Of a stretch of DNA of 64,000 nucleotides, positions 11,590 through 22,650 are shown one piece after another. The notes under the pieces are model-generated. The model was not told the origin of the DNA. It searched no databases and saw only the letters and a list, made by a program, of their open reading frames with translations. A program made the position numbers and the translations under genes. Each line of letters opens with the position of its first letter. The first letter of the stretch is position 1. This DNA comes from Gnetum montanum (lineage: Eukaryota > Streptophyta > Gnetopsida > Gnetales > Gnetaceae), in NCBI GenBank assembly GCA_015680685.1, contig MNCI01020899.1:117410-181409 (forward strand), written 5' to 3'.

Positions 11590-12110
11590 TGAAAAGATAA
11601 GTGAGGATGTCATTGTACCATTTTGGTTCTATGGGCATTTGTTCATTTATTACAGTGGCAAAGAGAAGTTCATCAAGAAACAAATTAGATAATGGGCTTT
11701 CCTCCTCTTTATTATCCCATCGCAACTGAGACAAGTGATCAGCAACCACATTATTAGTCCCTTTTTGATCTACCATTATAAGATCAAATTCTTTCTAGCC
11801 ACCATATGACACTGGGGCTCACCATTGGGTTATTCATAAGGAAGGGGATGGCACTGTGATTAGTGTGCACAAATACTTTATATTGAAGAACATAGTGCTT
11901 GAACTTTTCTAGAGCATACACCACCACCATCAGTTCTTTTTCCATGATGGTGTAATTCAATTGTGCACCAATAATGCTTCAACTTACATAGTGGATGTAA
12001 TATGGATATTTCTTATCATACAACTACATAAGCATGGCTCCCAAGGCATGCATCCATCATGATATGGAATGGTCTAGACCAATCAAGTGCTCATAGAATT
12101 AGAGTCTCTA
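11590..12110 (-). pseudogene. RNase H of element D (broken)
   Basis: The minus strand shows EKELMVVVYALEKFKHYVLQ, YKVFVHTNHSAIPFLMNN, then DQKGTNNVVADHLSQL in the open stretch 11776-11585. These match Athila RNase H (E-K-E-x-L-A-V-V-x-A-x-x-K-F-R-x-Y...D-K-K-G-x-E-N-x-V-A-D-H-L-S-R-L). Frame changes separate the blocks. No second, archaeal-type RNase H follows, as expected for Athila and unlike Tat. Confidence 0.87.
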
Positions 12111-12169
12111 TGAGCTTCTTCTTGAAACTCTAGAATTCATTTTTAGATTCCTTGGTCTAGATGAAAGAA

Positions 12170-13149
12170 TCATCTTTCTTTGTTAGCTCAACAGATGATT
12201 TTTTGATCTTAGAGAAATTCTCTATGAATCATAGGTACTAATCAGTGTGTCCAAGGAATGACCAAACATGTTTGATAGTTTCTAGTTGACAAGTGATTCC
12301 TTGGATAACCCTTATCTTTTTGGGGTTTACCTTAATCCCTTCATGTAAAATTTGGTGCCCTAATACAATGCCCTCTTGTACCATGACATATTCCAAGGCT
12401 TTCTCAAATATAGCACCATAAGTAGGGAATTCATCCATGAAGACTTTCACTCTACTACCTATTTGTTGCTAAAAGATTCTTACGACCAAGCATTGGAAAG
12501 TGGCAGGAGCATTGCATAGACCAAAAGGCATCTTATGATATGCAAAGGTCCCCCAAGGACTTTTGAATGTTTTTCTGGCCTAATCTTTTGGTGAAATCTA
12601 GATTTCTTTATAGCCACTATAACTATAAAAAAAACTATAATAGAAATGTCTAGAAATGGTTTTCAACACATGATCAATGAATGCCAATGGAAAATGATTC
12701 TTGAATGTTGCCACATTCAATAGCATGAATTCGATACAAACCTACCATTTTTCATATCTCTTTAGCACTATGATGAGTGGACTAACCCACTCACTGTCTA
12801 CAATGGGGTATATGAACCCTACCTTAAGGAGTTGTTCAATCTCCTCTTTGACAATTTGCTTCAATTTTTCATTCAACCATTGTTGTGGCTTACTCCTTGG
12901 CTTCATGGATAGATCAATGTAAATGCGATGCTAGAATATCTATGGATCAATTCTAGTGAGTTTAAGATATGACCGAGAAAAGGCTGTTGGCCATTTTTTG
13001 ATCACTTCCCATAATTTCTCTTTGTAATCAAGAGAAAGTTTCACATTGAGTATGACCAACTTGCCATTTTTTAAGAATGCATATTCTAAGCCAATAGGTA
13101 GAGTTTTCAACTCTATGGGCTCTTGCTTAAAATTCTTAAGGATCTCCAA
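12170..13149 (-). pseudogene. Reverse transcriptase of element D (broken, Athila type)
   Basis: The minus-strand open stretch 13149-12940 begins the region with PIELKTLPIGLEYAFLKNGK, characteristic of the Athila segment upstream of RT. RT palm pieces follow: SPWGTFAYHKMPFGLCNAPA and TFQ, then KVFMDEFPTYG where family members have VFMDDFSVYG, so the second catalytic aspartate is glutamate. The 12450-12238 stretch ends with QEGIVLGHQI, HEGIKVNPKKI and WSFLGH, diagnostic Athila wording. Stops and shifts separate the blocks, so no activity is expected. Confidence 0.9.
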
Positions 13150-13856
13150 CTCTCCCTAATTGGTATCAACATTTTCATCATCAAAGAGTTAGTAATGAAC
13201 TTGTTCTAGTTCATCCATGCTTGTGCATAGGCACATGTCAAGCTCTTAATACGTTCCATGCACATTGTGCTACTATCAAAATTAGTGGTCAACCACTAGG
13301 TGCCCTCTTGTTTCATGTTGAGAGCCCCCAAAAAAATGGCCCTCATTGTCATCTTGGTTTAGCAAGAATAAGGGATTGGTAAACCATTTCCCCTTCACAA
13401 CCTCATGGTGTTGCTCCTGGTGTCAATCTCTCCTACATTATGTTTCAATGGGATAATAGTCTTGGTAGTCGTAATCATGCACAACCTACTCCTCTTGAAG
13501 ATCTTGGATGCCTAACTCCTTAAGAGTTTGAAGCACCATCATAAGCATAGATTGATTAGGAGGCATTAAAATGTTTCCTTCCATATCATGCTATTGTAGT
13601 TGTTCATCCTAATATAGGATGAAGATTAAATTAGGTACATACTCATTTGAATGAGTATATACCACCTTACATTCTTGCGAGACTGGTGGTTTAGTATCAT
13701 CACACCTATGAGAAGAAGAGATGTTGCAATACAAATAAAAGAATTAGTGTGCTTATGTAATTATATTTATTATGAGAATGAGGTTGACCTTAGGGCTTGT
13801 TCAACAATGTTAATGATATTTACTAAACCTAGATAGTGCACATTTCAAACAAAAAG
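13150..13856 (-). other. Remnant between 5' LTR and pol of D
   Basis: Only about 0.7 kb separates the primer site of D from its RT, far too little for gag plus protease, so most of that region has been deleted. No domain was recognised. A 20-base inverted repeat ATACTCATT-TG-AATGAGTAT lies at 13639-13658. Confidence 0.55.
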
Positions 13857-13877
13857 AGTCCCAACCAATGACATCAA
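13857..13877 (-). other. Decayed primer-binding site of D (tRNA-Asp type)
   Basis: Read on the minus strand, the LTR end CATCA is followed by TTGATGTCATTGGTTGGGACT. This lines up base for base with the primer site of element E, TTGGCACCGTTGTCGGGGAC, with transitions typical of decay. Confidence 0.7.
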
Positions 13878-14783
13878 TGATGGATGATGAGAGGTACCCC
13901 TATGTCCAACCATATAAATCAAGAAGCATTCATGTGCAATCTAGTCAAATTCCATGGACTCTATGTCTTTTAGTACACTAGTTGTCTAGGAAGTGAACCT
14001 TTTCCTAAGAGTCATGCATTGTCTTTCAAATTACACTTATGATTCACAAGGGTATGATTAAGTGTAATCAAGGCATATGATTTTTATTCTTTTATGTTTT
14101 ATGTTCCTGGTGCTTGAGAGATGAGGTGATTTAATAAATAATTTAATTTAACTACTTAAGTAATCTCTAACTAGTCCTAACATAAGCATCTGATCCCACT
14201 TTCCGTACATGTTTTGAACCCACGTATCCACTACTGGGTTACCAAGTGCTATGCTACTAGCCACACCAAGCAATAATTCTACTAGGATTACCAAGCGAAT
14301 ATGTGCTTATGCTTGAAGTAGTTGTACTTATGTGTTTAATCTATTTAGCTTATTTAATTAACTAATCACTTAAAGTCTAATTTAGCTTAATTAATTATAT
14401 ATTTAACAAAAATAATAAATGCATAAATACATCATTAATCTAATCTAAGTGCTATAAGGTTTGATCAAAAGGCTTGTATTTATTACCATTCACACTAGTG
14501 GTTCAGGTACAACAATGCTCGAATAAAGATCCATACACTTTCTGACTCCTATTGCAGGCACTTAGAGAAATATTCTAACTCTCAAATGAAAAAACTACAA
14601 GATCTTTGCTACAACTTTGACATGACTTTCATAAACATAGTTGTGTGCTCGTATTTATAGTTTTTATTGCTAGGATTAATTGACAGGGCCCATAGACATA
14701 GCAAACTCTATGTCAACATAGCCCATTAATGAGGCAACACCATGTAAATGGGGCCTATCGATACAACTCTTTGATGCTCATCA
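13878..14783 (-). repeat. 5' LTR of Athila-like element D
   Basis: On the minus strand it starts TGATGAGCATC and ends CCATCA, against TGATGAGACG...CTCATCA for the LTR of E. Shared landmarks in order: TATAAATA (14659-14652), GGATCTTTATTCGAGCA..TTGTACCTGAAC, GGTAATCCTAGTA..GGT, TGTACGGAAAGTGGGA, AAAAATCATAT, ATGGTTG and ATAGGGGTACCTC. The length of 906 bp is close to 963 bp for E. The U3 part holds a small inverted repeat GACATAG..CTATGTC (14695-14714), in the same place as the palindromes of E. Confidence 0.85.
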
Positions 14784-15780
14784 ACAAATGATAGAAAATG
14801 CCTATAAGAGGCATGAAAAATTATGTGATATAACCAAGAATCCCACTCTTACAACCAATAATGACCCGTCAATGCCTAAGTACTTCAAGCTTGACCATTT
14901 CTAGCACTACCATTAACTACTAGGTCATGATACTAACTTTTGTCTAGCACTAAAGGATGACCTATAGAAGATGATAGATAAGGATGAGCTAGTAATCAAA
15001 TTGTCTAATCTAGTTAGGCCTCAGAACCAATCCATATAGTTCTAAAATGACATGTTAAATGCCAACAACAACCCATATAATATAGTAGCATTCAATGTGA
15101 ACAACAACCCTAGACCTACACAGTAGAAGTTCATGATTCGGATACCTCCTCACAATGATAGGGGTCCTTTAGCTTCATCTAGCTTAATGTCCATTTTTGT
15201 TATAAGGGTACCATCACCTATGCCTCCCAAGGAGCCTTTTGCAATTAGGATACCCCCTTCCATTACAACTGAATCAACAAACACAACTAAAGAACACCCT
15301 CCTATGGTGGCCCATGCAACAACTTCTTCCCAACCAAATAATAATAATAAGAAATCACCAACAAAACAACATAAGAAGATTGTTCCAAAGCCTAAGAACA
15401 AAGACAACAAGTAAGCCAAGGCATGGATGAAAGTATATCCACCAAATCCCACTCCCATCTCATCTATTCAAATGAGCTCTAACACTTAAGATGGTTCAAC
15501 TAGTCAACTATGGAAGGATCCCAAGCCACAAGGGAAGGGAAAAGAGGTCAAGTCATAACCATTGAAGCATGAATTTTACATCCTAGAGTGCATGGAAGAA
15601 GTCAAGAATAACAAGAATGAGAAGTCAAAAACCAATGAAAAGGACTTCCTCAATGCTATGGAATAATTCAAGTAGTCATTAAAATAAAAAAACACCTCCC
15701 TTATCCTATATGACCTTGTAATGACTTATTCTACACACCACAAAGATTAGTAAAGATGTTGACCTCTATTCATATTAGTG
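14784..15780 (+). pseudogene. Gag C-terminal half of Tat element B with zinc-knuckle-like motif (broken)
   Basis: Starting right at the border of D, the plus strand reads YKRHEKLCDI, then PKYFKLDHF-HYH-LLGHDT (14870-14935) and FCLALKDD. The pattern C-x-Y-H-x(3)-G-H-D-T-x-x-C-x-x-L-K is the nucleocapsid motif of Tat gags. Here the first cysteine codon is a stop. Element C has the same block intact as FCHYHQLLGHDIDLCLALKD on its own sense strand, preceded by KHEQLCDIAKDP, which confirms the assignment. The rest (15133-15420) is a Pro/Thr/Asn/Lys-rich linker. The N-terminal capsid half is missing. Gag would form the particle shell. Confidence 0.82.
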
Positions 15781-16360
15781 AAGAAAAACCTCACTAATGA
15801 AGAGTCCATCCATGCAATGATGATACCACCTTCACCAAAGGAAGAAACAGAGTTGAAAAAAGTAGTGTTTCATGATAGTGAAGTTAAGACTAATCCCCAA
15901 GATGAAGAGACAACCAAGGCTTCCTTTTTCATAACCATAAGGGTAGTATATTACAAGGTACATAGGGTGCATGTTGATGATGGAGTAGTAACTAATGTAA
16001 TACCTTATATCATCATTGAATGGTTACGCCTAACAGAGCATATGGAATATACTTCTACTTCTACTCTTAAATCCTTCAATGCATCTTGGGTTGCAGTAAA
16101 AGGCTTCATTTCTTTACAATTTTTAGCAGGGGAATAATTCCCCACAACAGCTAACTTCTTAGTGGTGGAAGGGATAACAGGACTCAATCTCATTTTAGGA
16201 AGGCCTTGGCTAGCCCAATTACAAACTATTTCCTCATCCATCAACCAAGAAATTCACCTACCTTATGAAGGAGGTGAGATAATCATCCTTGCCAATAATG
16301 CAATTCCTTTGGTAGTTAACAATATTGACATAGAACAAGGATCTAATGTGGACTTTTAGG
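15781..16360 (+). pseudogene. Aspartic protease of Tat element B (broken)
   Basis: An ESIHAMMIPPSPKEE linker (also present in C as NEKSIHAMMIPPSPRKE) leads to the protease. VHVDDGVVTNVIPYIIIEWL (around 15970) carries the D-x-G-type active site, and GLNLILGRPWLAQL (16177-16215) is the conserved second signature (x-I-L-G-R-P-W-L). There is one stop at 16135 between two open stretches (15778-16137 and 16162-16359). The protease would process gag-pol. No RT follows here; instead repeats and an opposite-strand gene occupy the next 10 kb. Confidence 0.85.
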
Positions 16361-16857
16361 AAGAAACATCTACAATTAACTGCAAAGTCAAGAAGCCCAA
16401 TAGAGCATAAGAGGTCAAAACTAACAATGATGGATCCATGAATGTACCATGGGAATAACTCACCTTCAATGTAGTTAGTGAAGGAAAAAAAGAGTGAAAA
16501 ATCATGCAAAGTAGATCATATAACTTTCATGATCTTTCAAAGATTAGAAAATACTTACATAATTGATGTATACCACCAATTCACTTGCCCTTGCATCTAT
16601 AACCATGTAGCTTTCTTTTTCTATAGCCTTCTTAGCTTAGCTAAAATATTATTTGAATACATCATTTTGCTTTACTTTGTTTTTCATTATTTTAACTTTA
16701 CTTTACACCTAGCATAAATTTTATTCTTGTTTACCATTTACCTTTATGCCTTGTCTATCTTAAAACATAAAACATAAAAATACAATTAAAACTTTATGAA
16801 AACTCATAAAAGCTTTTAAACATAAAAAGTCAATAAAAAGTTTTCATTTTTAAATTA
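16361..16857. other. AT-rich spacer after protease of B
   Basis: No domain was recognised. An open frame 16478-16717 (+) is hydrophobic and AT-driven and has no counterpart in element C. Confidence 0.4.
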
Positions 16858-17485
16858 TAGGACCCATTATGGCCTACAACTATTAAATCGTAGGGCCCTT
16901 CATGCCTGAAAATAGCAAATCATAGGGCCCACCATGGCCTAAAATTGGCAAATCATGCAACCTATGAAGGCCTAAAACTAGAAAAACACAGGGCTCACCA
17001 AGGCCTAAGATTGGCAAAATGCACAACCTGCTAAGGCCTGAAATTGGAAAAATGCACAACCTATTCAGGGCTAAAAATGGTAAAATGCATGGCCCACTAA
17101 GGCCTAAAAATAGTAAAACACATGACTTGCCATGGCATAAAACTAGCAAAAATTTTATGACCCATTTACAACCTAGTTCACATTTTAGTTGCCTAGTTGT
17201 TTCACATATTACTTTACTAAATTATTACATTACATCCACAAGATTTAACCAATGTAGCCTTATAACATGAACAAAAATGTAAAATGTATAACATGAATGA
17301 AACATTAAGCATCAAAATATATGGCCCTCCATGGTCTAAAATTGGCAAAATGCAAGGCCCTCCATGGCCTAAAACTAGGAAATCATACACCCTACTATGG
17401 CCTAAAACTAGTTAGATTCATGGCCTTCTAAGGCCTAAAACTAACAAGACACATGGCCCACTAAGGCCTAAAACTAGCAAAAATT
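16858..17485 (+). repeat. 33-bp tandem repeats in a higher-order 335-bp duplication, element B
   Basis: Nine units of 32-33 bases run from 16858 to about 17154, and five more from 17320 to 17485. The unit is roughly CATGGCCCACTAAGGCCT followed by AAAACTAGCAAAAca; GGCCTAAAA is the best-kept core. The sequence after each block (gcaaaaattttat...acctagttcacattttag...catgaatgaaacattaagcatcaaaa) is itself duplicated, with a period of about 335 bases. The array is open on the minus strand as an 11-residue repeat (16883-17149), which I take as a by-product of the 33-base period. Related units occur in C at 28.47, 32.3 and 41.9 kb. Confidence 0.9.
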
Positions 17486-17849
17486 TTATAACTCGTTTAC
17501 AACCTAGCTCATATTTTAGCTGCCTAGCTAGTATCACATATAACTTTACTAAAGTATTACATTATACCTGCCAGATTTAACCAATGTAGCCTTAAAACAT
17601 GAACAAAAATTTATAATATATAACATGAATGAAACATTAAGCATCAAAACATATAAACAAAATTAAAATTTAAAAATAATAATAGTCTAAATGTTTGTCA
17701 CATAGTGTGACAAAAGTTTAAACAATGCATAAAATAATAAATCATCTCTCATGACTAACTCTAATCACAACATCATAACAACATCACATCAACAAAAAAT
17801 AAAATAGCTAAAGAGATTGCCAACTAAAGGTGCTAAGGTGCAACTAGAG

Positions 17850-20800
17850 GGGGCTAAGGATCATCTCCAACATCATCACTGCTAGGGCCACTAGCGTCAC
17901 CTAGTACCTATACCACAATAACATGAGTCTAATCAATAATTGAGACACTGTGAAACTAAAATAAATTAATCAAAAATAAATCATGCTAAAATAAAATAAA
18001 CTAACCAAACCTGGGAGGGCTTGGGTGCAACATCCTCCATAGAAAAGTTCTGAAGTCCAACCTCCAAATGATGGAGAATTTAATCCTTAGTCCTGTGGGC
18101 CTAGTCCAACTCCCTAAGATTTATGCCCATTAGGATGTTACTCTTATTGATCTCAATTCATATGAATGGCTCCTACAAAAATGTGGTGGTAGTCACCTCC
18201 CCAAAAGTAGTAAATACCTAAGGATTTTGGAAATTAGAAACTATCAAAAAGCTCTCAAATAGTTTAAAGATGCCCTCTGCTTGAATCCCCTTCATGAATA
18301 GTTCCAACTTGCACTGTTCAGTAGAATCCTCTTGTAACTAATTAAGATAGGCCTATTGTTCAATCTTATACTTTGTCTTCTAGTCTTTTTATGCTTGCCC
18401 CACTCAAGAACCCAAGCATAATAATCTCTCGAATGTCTAGCCTTGCAAGCTAGAAAATCCATCTATACCTTCTACTTTGCAACCTTCCTATCAAGAGAAA
18501 CCTTGCCATGGATGATGTTCAAATAATGTGTCCATGTTATCTCCTTGGTTTTCAAGGAGTCCCTATTATCCACTTGGGCTTCCCACAAGAACCATTTAAG
18601 ATAGGCCTAACATCACAACTCATTCCCTATTATATTAGCTATGAACCATCAAATATAGCATCAAGGTCATTCAATGCAATGTTGGATAACTAGTCATCCT
18701 CATGTCATTGTAGAAACTCCTCCTCTAGGCATTTCTTCTCTACCTCTTCTAGCATTACTTGGGACACCAGTTCTTGTTGCTTATCTACAAGAACAACAAA
18801 GACAAAGCATAGAACAACTTAGTACATTTTGCCTAAAATAAAATAATGAGATAACCTTATAACATAAAAACATAAAATGCAAAATAACTTAAAAATAAAA
18901 CAAACTAAAACATACCTACAACCACATGATTCACCTAGCCAAGTTTAACCACAAGCTTACTCTTCATAGACTACTCAATCACAAGTGCTACTTCCTCAAC
19001 CATAGGTCTCTTTAGTTTTTCTCTAGCTACACCCTTAGCTTTGGTATATAATTCCTTGGTCTTTTCAACATTTCATTTAGCAACTTGGGGCTCAATCCTC
19101 ATGCTATCAAGGGAAGCACAACATACACCACTAAAATGCTTAGTGGTGATAGACAGTGATTCCCCAACATCCTATGGTTGGTTTTGATCCTACATGGTGG
19201 GATAAATGAGTTTCATCCAAGGCTTAGAAAGCTAATATGGGCCTTGAAATACCCATCATTCATTCTTTTGCATCACCAAGAACTCCACAAACCTCCTTAG
19301 GTATGTTGCAAAAAATGCAAAGTACATGTGACATTTCATCATAAGATTGTTCTGGAGTTTTAAGATCTCATCACATAGCCCAAAAACCAAATGTGTAGCC
19401 TAGTTAAATTGACCATCCTTGGGGAGGACCTTCTTCATGGCCCATGCCTGTTCAATGCCACGGATCTCTCCTTGTGACAACAACTTAGGAAACACCCAGG
19501 AACAAAATAAGGGATATGCCTCTTTGGCCTCTATAACTTGAAACTAGTCTAGAAACAACCCCTTGTGATCACAGAAAGTGTTTAGCTACTCTTCTACTTC
19601 TTCTTGGTGGACCACCTCTTTTCCTACTTTGGTAACAACCTTCAAGCCCTCATGAGGGATGTCAAAGAGGTCACTAAAGGTGGATTCATTGATGACCAAA
19701 GTAACAAACACATCATGAACAAGGATGATGAACTTCTTGACTCCTCCATAAAAGGAGTCAATTGTGTTCACCATCTCTAGGATATGCATGGTTGGAATAG
19801 GAGCCATGACAAGATCAAGCAAACCTACATTAGTCATGCTTACTTGGATGTTTATAGGTTCCTAACTAGGTAACCACTTCTACACAAAATCTACCTCACC
19901 AAACTTGAGGATAAGAGTATCTTCAAAGCATAATGAAGCAATCAAGGTGATGGTAGAGGAGGAGGTAGCCCCTACAACACCACAAAAGGTCAATTAATTT
20001 AAGCATAAGCATGTTGCATAGAACCAAAAAAATAACATGTGTAACCAATTAAAGCCAAGTTTACGAGCATGCCAATAAAATCATTTAAGAAATTAAAGCC
20101 CAAATAATCTACAACTGTGTAGCCATGAAAACATTGACATAGCATGAAAATAAAATAAAATATAACATATAAAATAAAATAGAAATCCTTACTTTTCTTG
20201 CTTGATGAAGGTAGTGTGGGGACACTTAGGGGAATATGTGTCTCTACACTAAAATTAGGGATTTCCCACAAACTATGGGCTATCCCATTCACCAAACACC
20301 TACAGTAAGCTTTAGCATAGCACATGATGTACCTATGAAAGTCATCCTTGAGTTGCTCCATTATAGTAAGCTTCACCACTTGGCCTTTATTAAATACTTT
20401 GAGCACTCTTTGGACAACATGCAAGAGCTGGTCACTCTTGATCAACCCATGGTCATCCATCCTATACTTGTAAGCATGTCATCAAAAATAAAAACCGTTA
20501 AGCCAAAATATCCTAGTTCTAAAGAAAATAAAAAAAACTTAACTTTGCACTTACCCTTCCAAACGGTAAATAGTTCTAGGAGGGTTTCAAAATAACCTAT
20601 TGGCATAATGACCAACGAGTAGTGTGTTTTTTACATTGTATTGTATGAATTTAGGCATATCCCAAATTTTGGACAACTTTTGTGTCCCTCTTGTGTATAT
20701 GCCTTCAAGTTCTTCACACTCAATGTGAGTTTGAAGATCATCAACTATGAACTTGATGATCATATGTGTAGAGTGGGATAGCAAGGTCTCCATGATTATT

Positions 20801-20995
20801 GATGTTGTCTCAAAAGCCAAGGGTGACTACACCATCACACTAAAGTTTTGGAGCAAGTAAGCCATTAATCTGCCCTTGGTCAAAACCACAAAGATCCATG
20901 CTCCAAGACCATGTCTACAAGTGGGATGATGGGCCCAGGTATGTGGATGTAGTAGAGAAGCCCCACCAGCTCAATGACCACTAGGATTGGTTTCA
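17850..20995 (-). pseudogene. Antisense intron-containing ORF of Tat element B (function unknown)
   Basis: A multi-exon gene on the strand opposite to gag-pol of B, homologous along its length to 37920-41494 in C. Exon 1 (about 20995-20555) has KIWDMPKFIQYNVKNTLLV; exon 2 (20466-20193) DDHGLIKSDQLLHVVQRVLK; exon 3 (19971-18916) TIDSFYGGVKKFIILVHDV, DLFDIPHEGLKV, KEAYPLFCSWVFPKLLSQ, KGVAREKLKRPM; exon 4 (18784-18011) DKQQELVSQVMLEEVEKK, YYAWVLEWGK; last exon (17907 down) LGDASGPSSDD. Introns 20554-20467 (GTAAGT..AG), 20192-19972 (GTAAGG..TTGTAG), 18915-18785 (GTATGT..TTGTAG) and 18010-17908 (GTTTGG..ATAG). Several stops show it is now dead. I do not recognise the protein. Extra antisense ORFs are known from Tat elements as a class, so it may belong to that group. 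Confidence 0.75.
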
Positions 20996-21845
20996 AAAAA
21001 GCCCTACATACAACAAGAACAATTGTTAAAACCATAAAAGGTCATAACCAAAAAATTAATAACTATTAGACAATCAAAATTATTACAACCTTAATGTTAA
21101 TATTCTCACTTAAGCCAAATAACAAAATTCATAGTTTTCAACACTTAGAACCAAAACAAGGTAATAACCAAATTTATGACCAATTTGCACATAAAAAATG
21201 AAAAAGAACCAAGTAGTCAACAAATAATTGATAATAGTTTCATGGTGAAATATGCATAAAAATTTATTTAAAAATTATGTAGAAACATTAAAGCCATAAG
21301 AACTAGCTTGTACCTACAACAACAATCACAAAATTCCAACTTGGATTTTCCAAAATCTTTACTAGAAATTCTGGCTAATAGTAAAACTAGTTGTAGTAAA
21401 AACTCTAGGGGAGCTAGTCAAAAATTTAAAAAAAAATCAAGTGACTATTTAAAATTAAAATTCAACATATAAATAACCTTAGTAACCTTTTAACACAACA
21501 ATTAAAATTCAAAAACCACACCAAACGCTTCCTATATAGCTAAGAAAGTTTGTAGTTTTGATAGTCAACATTGCAATTGTACAAAGGCAATTTGCAAATG
21601 ATAAATTAGAACTAAATTTTTTTTCTAAGTCTAGAGACTATGTACATATAAAAAATCAACAAAATTCAACACATGTGTTAGAATCCCAAGCCTAGAAAAA
21701 AACTTTAACAACAACCCAAAACCATAACAAAATTTAACAAAAAATTGCACAAAACATGAAACTATAGAAAATGGCTTTAGTGAACCACTAATAAAAAATA
21801 TGGAAAAATTTTCAAATTTTCTAAAACTAGTGTCAAACTATTCCT
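20996..21845. other. AT-rich spacer upstream of the antisense ORF of B
   Basis: A-rich on the plus strand, with no domain. It is the likely 5' flank of the minus-strand antisense gene and would hold its promoter if it had one. The matching position in C is 35640-37920, also strongly AT-rich. Confidence 0.45.
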
Positions 21846-22110
21846 AATGTGGATCATTGAATTTATAAGGGGGGATGAATAAGTTCCTTAAATTGAGCCT
21901 TTATAAAACAAAGTGCACACACACATTTATGTGGTTCCCCAACTTGGGTACTCCACACTTGGAGGGTAGATCACAAGCATACCTCCAAACTTTGTTACTC
22001 TAGACAGGTGGTTGAAGGGACCACACCCTATACAATCAGCATGCCTCACTCTAGAGTACTATACAGCAACACCAATCACTCAAGCTAGAATTTCTATCAC
22101 TAACTGTTAG

Positions 22111-22150
22111 TGACCGTTAGTGACATTGTGGTTTAAGTCACTAACGGTCA
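22111..22150. repeat. 14-bp perfect inverted repeat with 12-base loop
   Basis: TGACCGTTAGTGAC at 22111-22124 and its exact reverse complement GTCACTAACGGTCA at 22137-22150, separated by ATTGTGGTTTAA. It lies directly before the octamer cluster. Confidence 0.93.
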
Positions 22151-22154
22151 TGGG

Positions 22155-22414
22155 AGATGTCTGTTTTGCACCTAAGACATCTCTCTGAATTTGCCATCAA
22201 ATCTAGAAAGATGTCTTTATTTCCTAAAATATGTCTTTTTGAAGTTTCCATATTGGAAGACATATTTGTCTAATGCAAGACATCTTTCTACACTTGGTCT
22301 GCAATTTGTAAAGATGTCTCTACCTTTTGAAAGACATCTTGCTATTTCTAAAGACATCTTTGTTTGAGTTCTCTCCAAATCTACCAAGAAGTTTACTACT
22401 TCCCATAGATGTCT
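22155..22414. promoter_or_regulatory. Cluster of eight AGATGTCT / AGACATCT octamers
   Basis: Perfect octamers start at 22155, 22175, 22209, 22278, 22312, 22332, 22352 and 22407 (both orientations), with spacings 20, 34, 69, 34, 20, 20 and 55. The same octamer is clustered in the LTR of F. An enhancer-like role is an inference. Confidence 0.6.
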
Positions 22415-22650
22415 TTCCTCACTTTCCCTTGCATGATGAATGCATTGTTCCTTCTCCATGACCTTGATCTTTTGTATGCTTTAATGATGTCCACTTTGCT
22501 TGTACAATATCAAGTTCTTATCCATGTTCTTTGATTATTAATTTGAACACATCTGAATGACCTCCTCCTTTGAACTCTAGGATAGTTCATTCCTTGTCCT
22601 CTTTAGCTCATCTTCATTTCTCATGTACAGAGTCCTACAAACATAATAAT

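Larger units (their letters stand above)
10300..14783 (-). mobile_element. Athila-like LTR retrotransposon D (5' LTR and pol; 3' border unknown)
   Basis: LTR, primer site and RT-RNase H-integrase occur in the right order on the minus strand. Gag and protease are deleted and no 3' LTR was recognised, so the element is truncated or its 3' LTR is too decayed. It lies inside element B: gag sequence of B resumes at 14784, immediately outside the LTR. Confidence 0.8.
21846..22650. repeat. LTR-like segment (probable solo or fragmentary LTR) inside B
   Basis: This segment differs in base composition from the AT-rich sequence on both sides and has no counterpart in C. It holds GTGGTTCCCCAACTTGGGTA, a long perfect inverted repeat (22111-22150) and eight AGATGTCT/AGACATCT octamers like those in the LTR of F. 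No internal coding region or second copy was found. The ends are not defined. The minus-strand frame 22459-22217 spans the octamers and is not taken as a gene. Confidence 0.45.

Noticed and set aside
16883-17149. 88-codon minus-strand frame with a Leu/Pro-rich 11-residue repeat
   Set aside because: Explained by the 33-bp tandem array, whose period is a multiple of three; no counterpart frame in C.
16858-17485. CRISPR array
   Set aside because: Units are contiguous degenerate repeats without unique spacers, in a plant retroelement context.
22217-22459. 80-codon minus-strand frame starting MEKEQCIHHARE
   Set aside because: It spans the AGACATCT octamer cluster of an LTR-like segment, with no domain or homologue.
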